The position numbers and the translations under genes are program-made. The notes under the pieces were generated by a model. That model saw only the letters and a program-made list of their open reading frames with translations, made no database searches and had not been told where the DNA came from. Shown here piece by piece: positions 12,527-14,094 of a stretch of 14,094 nt of DNA; position 1 is the stretch's first letter, and every line of letters begins with the position of its first letter. This DNA is from Oscillospiraceae bacterium (lineage in GTDB: Bacteria > Bacillota > Clostridia > UMGS1883): positions 9,658-23,751 of the forward strand of contig JAFLUQ010000016.1 in assembly GCA_022508735.1 (NCBI GenBank), in the 5' to 3' direction.

Positions 12527-13693
12527 TTATTTTTCAACCATCCTGTCCTTGAAGAAAGGCACTGAATAAATTTCCTCGCTTAAATTATCCGAAAAGAGCC
12601 GGCATATCATTTCTCCGTCCTGCTTTTTAAATATGATAAAATCGCACTCCATCGGCGAGCCGTGCGCCGGCCATTTAAATACCACCTCAGAATATGCTCC
12701 TCCGTCAAAATTGCAAAGCTCAAATAACTCCTGCGAGCGACGCAGACCCTCAGCCGCACCTAACACCTGATTCTCCATATCTTTATAATAAAACTCCAGC
12801 TCATTGGCTATGCTCCGCCTGGTGATGCGCACGCCGGGGTATGCCTCCTGAGCTATATCCGCAATGTACTCGTCCATTTCCGTTATATAAGGCACATCAT
12901 ACACCATGTCTTCGTCAGCAGACCCCGTGAAACTCGTGAACACATTTGAGTTAAAGTCATTGACTATCTGACTTGCCAATTTGGCAATATATTCATAATC
13001 AAATTCATTTATTCCGTTCTTCTCTGGGTTTCCAAAGAATGTGAACCCGGTAAAGGTGATTTTATCGGCGGGCATATCCTCGCTTATTTCCGTTTTAGAG
13101 AAGGTGAGCTCGCCGAGCTTCAGATATACCTGCGCGCCTACGTTAGACTTAATATATGAGGCATATTCAGCCTGCGCCTTTTCCGGAACGTCAACGGTAA
13201 ACACGAATCTGCCGTCACTGCCCTTTTCGTATGAAAAATTGCTTATTCCGTCAAATTTCAGATCGCTCATTGCAGACACAACGACTATTTCGTCCGGGCG
13301 GCCTATATCAAGTATTGCAAGCACGGGCAGGCCTATTTTCTCTTTGGCAATTTTTATCTTGACATTGGTTGCTTTCTTTGCGTCATAGCCAAGGGCATAG
13401 GCCGTCTCCATCGCGTCCAATCTGTCTCTGTATATTTTTACGATTTCACTGAATTCCTCCTGACTCACTGCGGTAGCTTTTCCTCCCGCACCAAGCTCAA
13501 GGGCGTCGCCGTTAAGCCCGCTTTCCTCAACCTGGTACTTTCCCCAGCCGTTGTTTTTTTCCTTTGTTTCGTAAACGACATCTACCTCGTCGGAAAGAAA
13601 GTCTTCATTCAAATAATATTTTGACTCAGACTTTCCGCATCCGCCCATAAACACGGCCAATAATAACACCATAATTATCAATGTCTTTTTCAT
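12527..13693 (-). CDS. Lipoprotein with a SecD-P1-like region
   Basis: The 388-residue product starts with a lipoprotein signal ('LLLAVFMGGC', lipidated Cys19), so it should sit on the outer face of the membrane. Residues about 80-245 resemble the periplasmic P1 region of SecD. 'SQEEFSEIVKIYRDRLDA' matches the 'vi..RiD.lg' helix pattern. 'KAQAEYASYIKSNVGAQVYL' followed by 'ITFTGF' matches the SecDF P1-head pattern 'f...t..nvGk.laivlDg....p.i..g...itG.ft'. There are no transmembrane helices after the signal, so it is not a translocase. The C-terminal 140 residues are unrecognised. The ATG at 13693 is preceded by AAAGGAGAG at a rather long spacing. The promoter is at 13813-13841. It is followed by a broken gene and the ADP-ribosylglycohydrolase gene. 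The SecD link is a motif-level inference; a generic hypothetical lipoprotein is the safe call. Confidence 0.75.
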   Translation of the reverse strand: MKKTLIIMVLLLAVFMGGCGKSESKYYLNEDFLSDEVDVVYETKEKNNGWGKYQVEESGLNGDALELGAGGKATAVSQEEFSEIVKIYRDRLDAMETAYALGYDAKKATNVKIKIAKEKIGLPVLAILDIGRPDEIVVVSAMSDLKFDGISNFSYEKGSDGRFVFTVDVPEKAQAEYASYIKSNVGAQVYLKLGELTFSKTEISEDMPADKITFTGFTFFGNPEKNGINEFDYEYIAKLASQIVNDFNSNVFTSFTGSADEDMVYDVPYITEMDEYIADIAQEAYPGVRITRRSIANELEFYYKDMENQVLGAAEGLRRSQELFELCNFDGGAYSEVVFKWPAHGSPMECDFIIFKKQDGEMICRLFSDNLSEEIYSVPFFKDRMVEK

Positions 13694-13800
13694 AAATACA
13701 CCACTCTCCTTTTTTTGTTACATAAATCCATGAGTATTTTTTCTGCCTCGCCTGTTTTCCATGATATTACCGCTGTTATGTTCGTTTTATAATACCCCAT
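13690..13800 (-). CDS. Possible 36-residue upstream ORF (leader peptide) of the lipoprotein gene
   Basis: ATG 13800 opens a 36-codon frame ('MGYYKTNITAVISWKTGEAE', then 'ILMDLC') whose TGA (13692-13690) overlaps the lipoprotein ATG as ATGA. The ATG lies only about 6 nt after the predicted transcription start, so it would be nearly leaderless and has no Shine-Dalgarno. The overlap would allow translational coupling. A frame this short can easily be chance. Confidence 0.25.
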   Translation of the reverse strand: MGYYKTNITAVISWKTGEAEKILMDLCNKKRRVVYL

Positions 13801-13812
13801 AATATCATATAA

Positions 13813-13841
13813 ATTATATCATCTAATAACAAAATCGTCAA
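13813..13841 (-). promoter_or_regulatory. Sigma-A promoter for the lipoprotein gene
   Basis: On the minus strand, TTGACG (13841-13836) and TATAAT (13818-13813) are separated by 17 nt. The predicted start near 13806 gives a leader of about 113 nt to the ATG at 13693. This promoter probably drives the whole minus-strand group down to 11078. Confidence 0.7.
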
Positions 13842-13876
13842 TAATTATTATGCGCAGCACACGGGCTTTCTTTTGT

Positions 13877-13893
13877 AAAATGCGCGGCATTTT
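13877..13893. repeat. Short hairpin AAAATGC-GCG-GCATTTT
   Basis: A 7-bp perfect stem with a 3-nt loop lies in the gap between the lipoprotein promoter and the tRNA promoter. No gene starts or ends next to it on the visible strand. It may be a weak terminator or a chance palindrome. Confidence 0.3.
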
Positions 13894-13916
13894 AACAGCA
13901 TAAATGTGTCAGACGC

Positions 13917-13950
13917 AAAAAAAAGTTGCAACGTGTACAACTTTTTTTAA
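13917..13950 (+). terminator. A/T-rich hairpin upstream of the tRNA gene
   Basis: AAAAAAAGTTG (13918-13928) pairs with CAACTTTTTTT (13938-13948) across a 9-nt loop, with U-runs on both strands. No plus-strand gene precedes it within the window, so it may insulate the tRNA promoter just downstream (13959-13987), or be a relic of an older gene end. Confidence 0.5.
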
Positions 13951-13958
13951 AAAAAGAC

Positions 13959-13987
13959 TTGACAAATCGAATATTTTGTTGTATAGT
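13959..13987 (+). promoter_or_regulatory. Promoter for tRNA-Pro
   Basis: TTGACA (13959-13964), a 17-nt spacer and TATAGT (13982-13987) lie 30 nt upstream of the mature tRNA 5' end. The -35 is perfect and the -10 has one mismatch, as expected for a strong stable-RNA promoter. Confidence 0.8.
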
Positions 13988-14017
13988 AATAGGGCAGTCG
14001 CAAAACGGCAGCAAAAT

Positions 14018-14094
14018 CTGGGTGTAGCGCAGTTTGGTAGCGTGCTTGAATGGGGTTCAAGAGGCCGGGAGTTCAAGTCTCCCCACTCAGACCA
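14018..14094 (+). tRNA. tRNA-Pro (anticodon GGG), complete with encoded CCA
   Basis: The 77-nt sequence folds as a cloverleaf. The acceptor stem is CTGGGTG with CACTCAG (one G-U pair). The D arm contains AGTTTGGTA. The anticodon stem CTTGA/TCAAG encloses the loop ATGGGGT, so bases 34-36 are GGG with T33 in place. The T arm is GGGAG-TTCAAGT-CTCCC. The discriminator is A, followed by encoded CCA at the window's last base. The C1-G72 pair is characteristic of bacterial tRNA-Pro. The GGG isoacceptor decodes CCC and CCU. Confidence 0.95.

Noticed and set aside
14018..14094. Integration (attB) site at the tRNA-Pro 3' end
   Set aside because: The tRNA ends at the window edge, and no integrase or duplicated 3' end is visible.

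Overview
The window looks like a chromosomal segment of a Gram-positive anaerobe of the class Clostridia, probably a gut Oscillospirales/Eubacteriales member. The supports are strong AGGAGG-type ribosome binding sites, sigma-A promoters with near-consensus hexamers and 16-17 nt spacers, a Clostridia-style rimP locus, a lipoprotein with a Gram-positive-type signal, and large secreted beta-helix and BspA-like LRR proteins. All family calls come from reading motifs by eye; no database search was run.

Layout from left to right. (1) 1-1113, minus strand: the start of rimP (30S maturation), with its own promoter and a 5'-end hairpin, then a YpsA/DUF1273-type SLOG-fold protein. A small XRE/Cro-like regulator diverges from it at 1308-1616 and ends in a strong terminator. 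(2) About 1660-4240: an accessory-looking island bracketed by two direct copies of a 38-nt repeat that also forms hairpins. Inside are a decayed HAD-phosphatase-like remnant, a perfect-consensus promoter driving a secreted BspA-like LRR protein with a copper-amine-oxidase-N-like domain, and a minus-strand ORF. The first third of that ORF resembles a truncated polymorphic-toxin nuclease domain. The rest, with its own perfect Shine-Dalgarno, looks like an immunity protein. (3) 4366-10928, plus strand: two very large secreted proteins. One is a Cthe_2159-like (PF14262-type) calcium/polysaccharide-binding beta-helix. The other is a DUF6055-type gluzincin metalloprotease carrying a hexapeptide left-handed beta-helix and several jelly-roll domains. 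Each ends in its own terminator. (4) 11078-13800, minus strand: an ADP-ribosylglycohydrolase, a small gene broken by frameshifts, and a lipoprotein with a SecD-P1-like region, preceded by a possible short upstream ORF and a good promoter. (5) 14018-14094: a complete tRNA-Pro(GGG) with encoded CCA and its own promoter.

The likely common theme of the middle is extracellular interaction with polymers or hosts: three consecutive secreted proteins (LRR adhesin-like, polysaccharide-binding beta-helix, metalloprotease/adhesin). None shows a visible sortase motif, SLH domain or dockerin. The flanks are ordinary housekeeping genes. The best leads for something undescribed are the metalloprotease plus beta-helix architecture and the toxin-remnant/immunity ORF inside the repeat-bracketed island.
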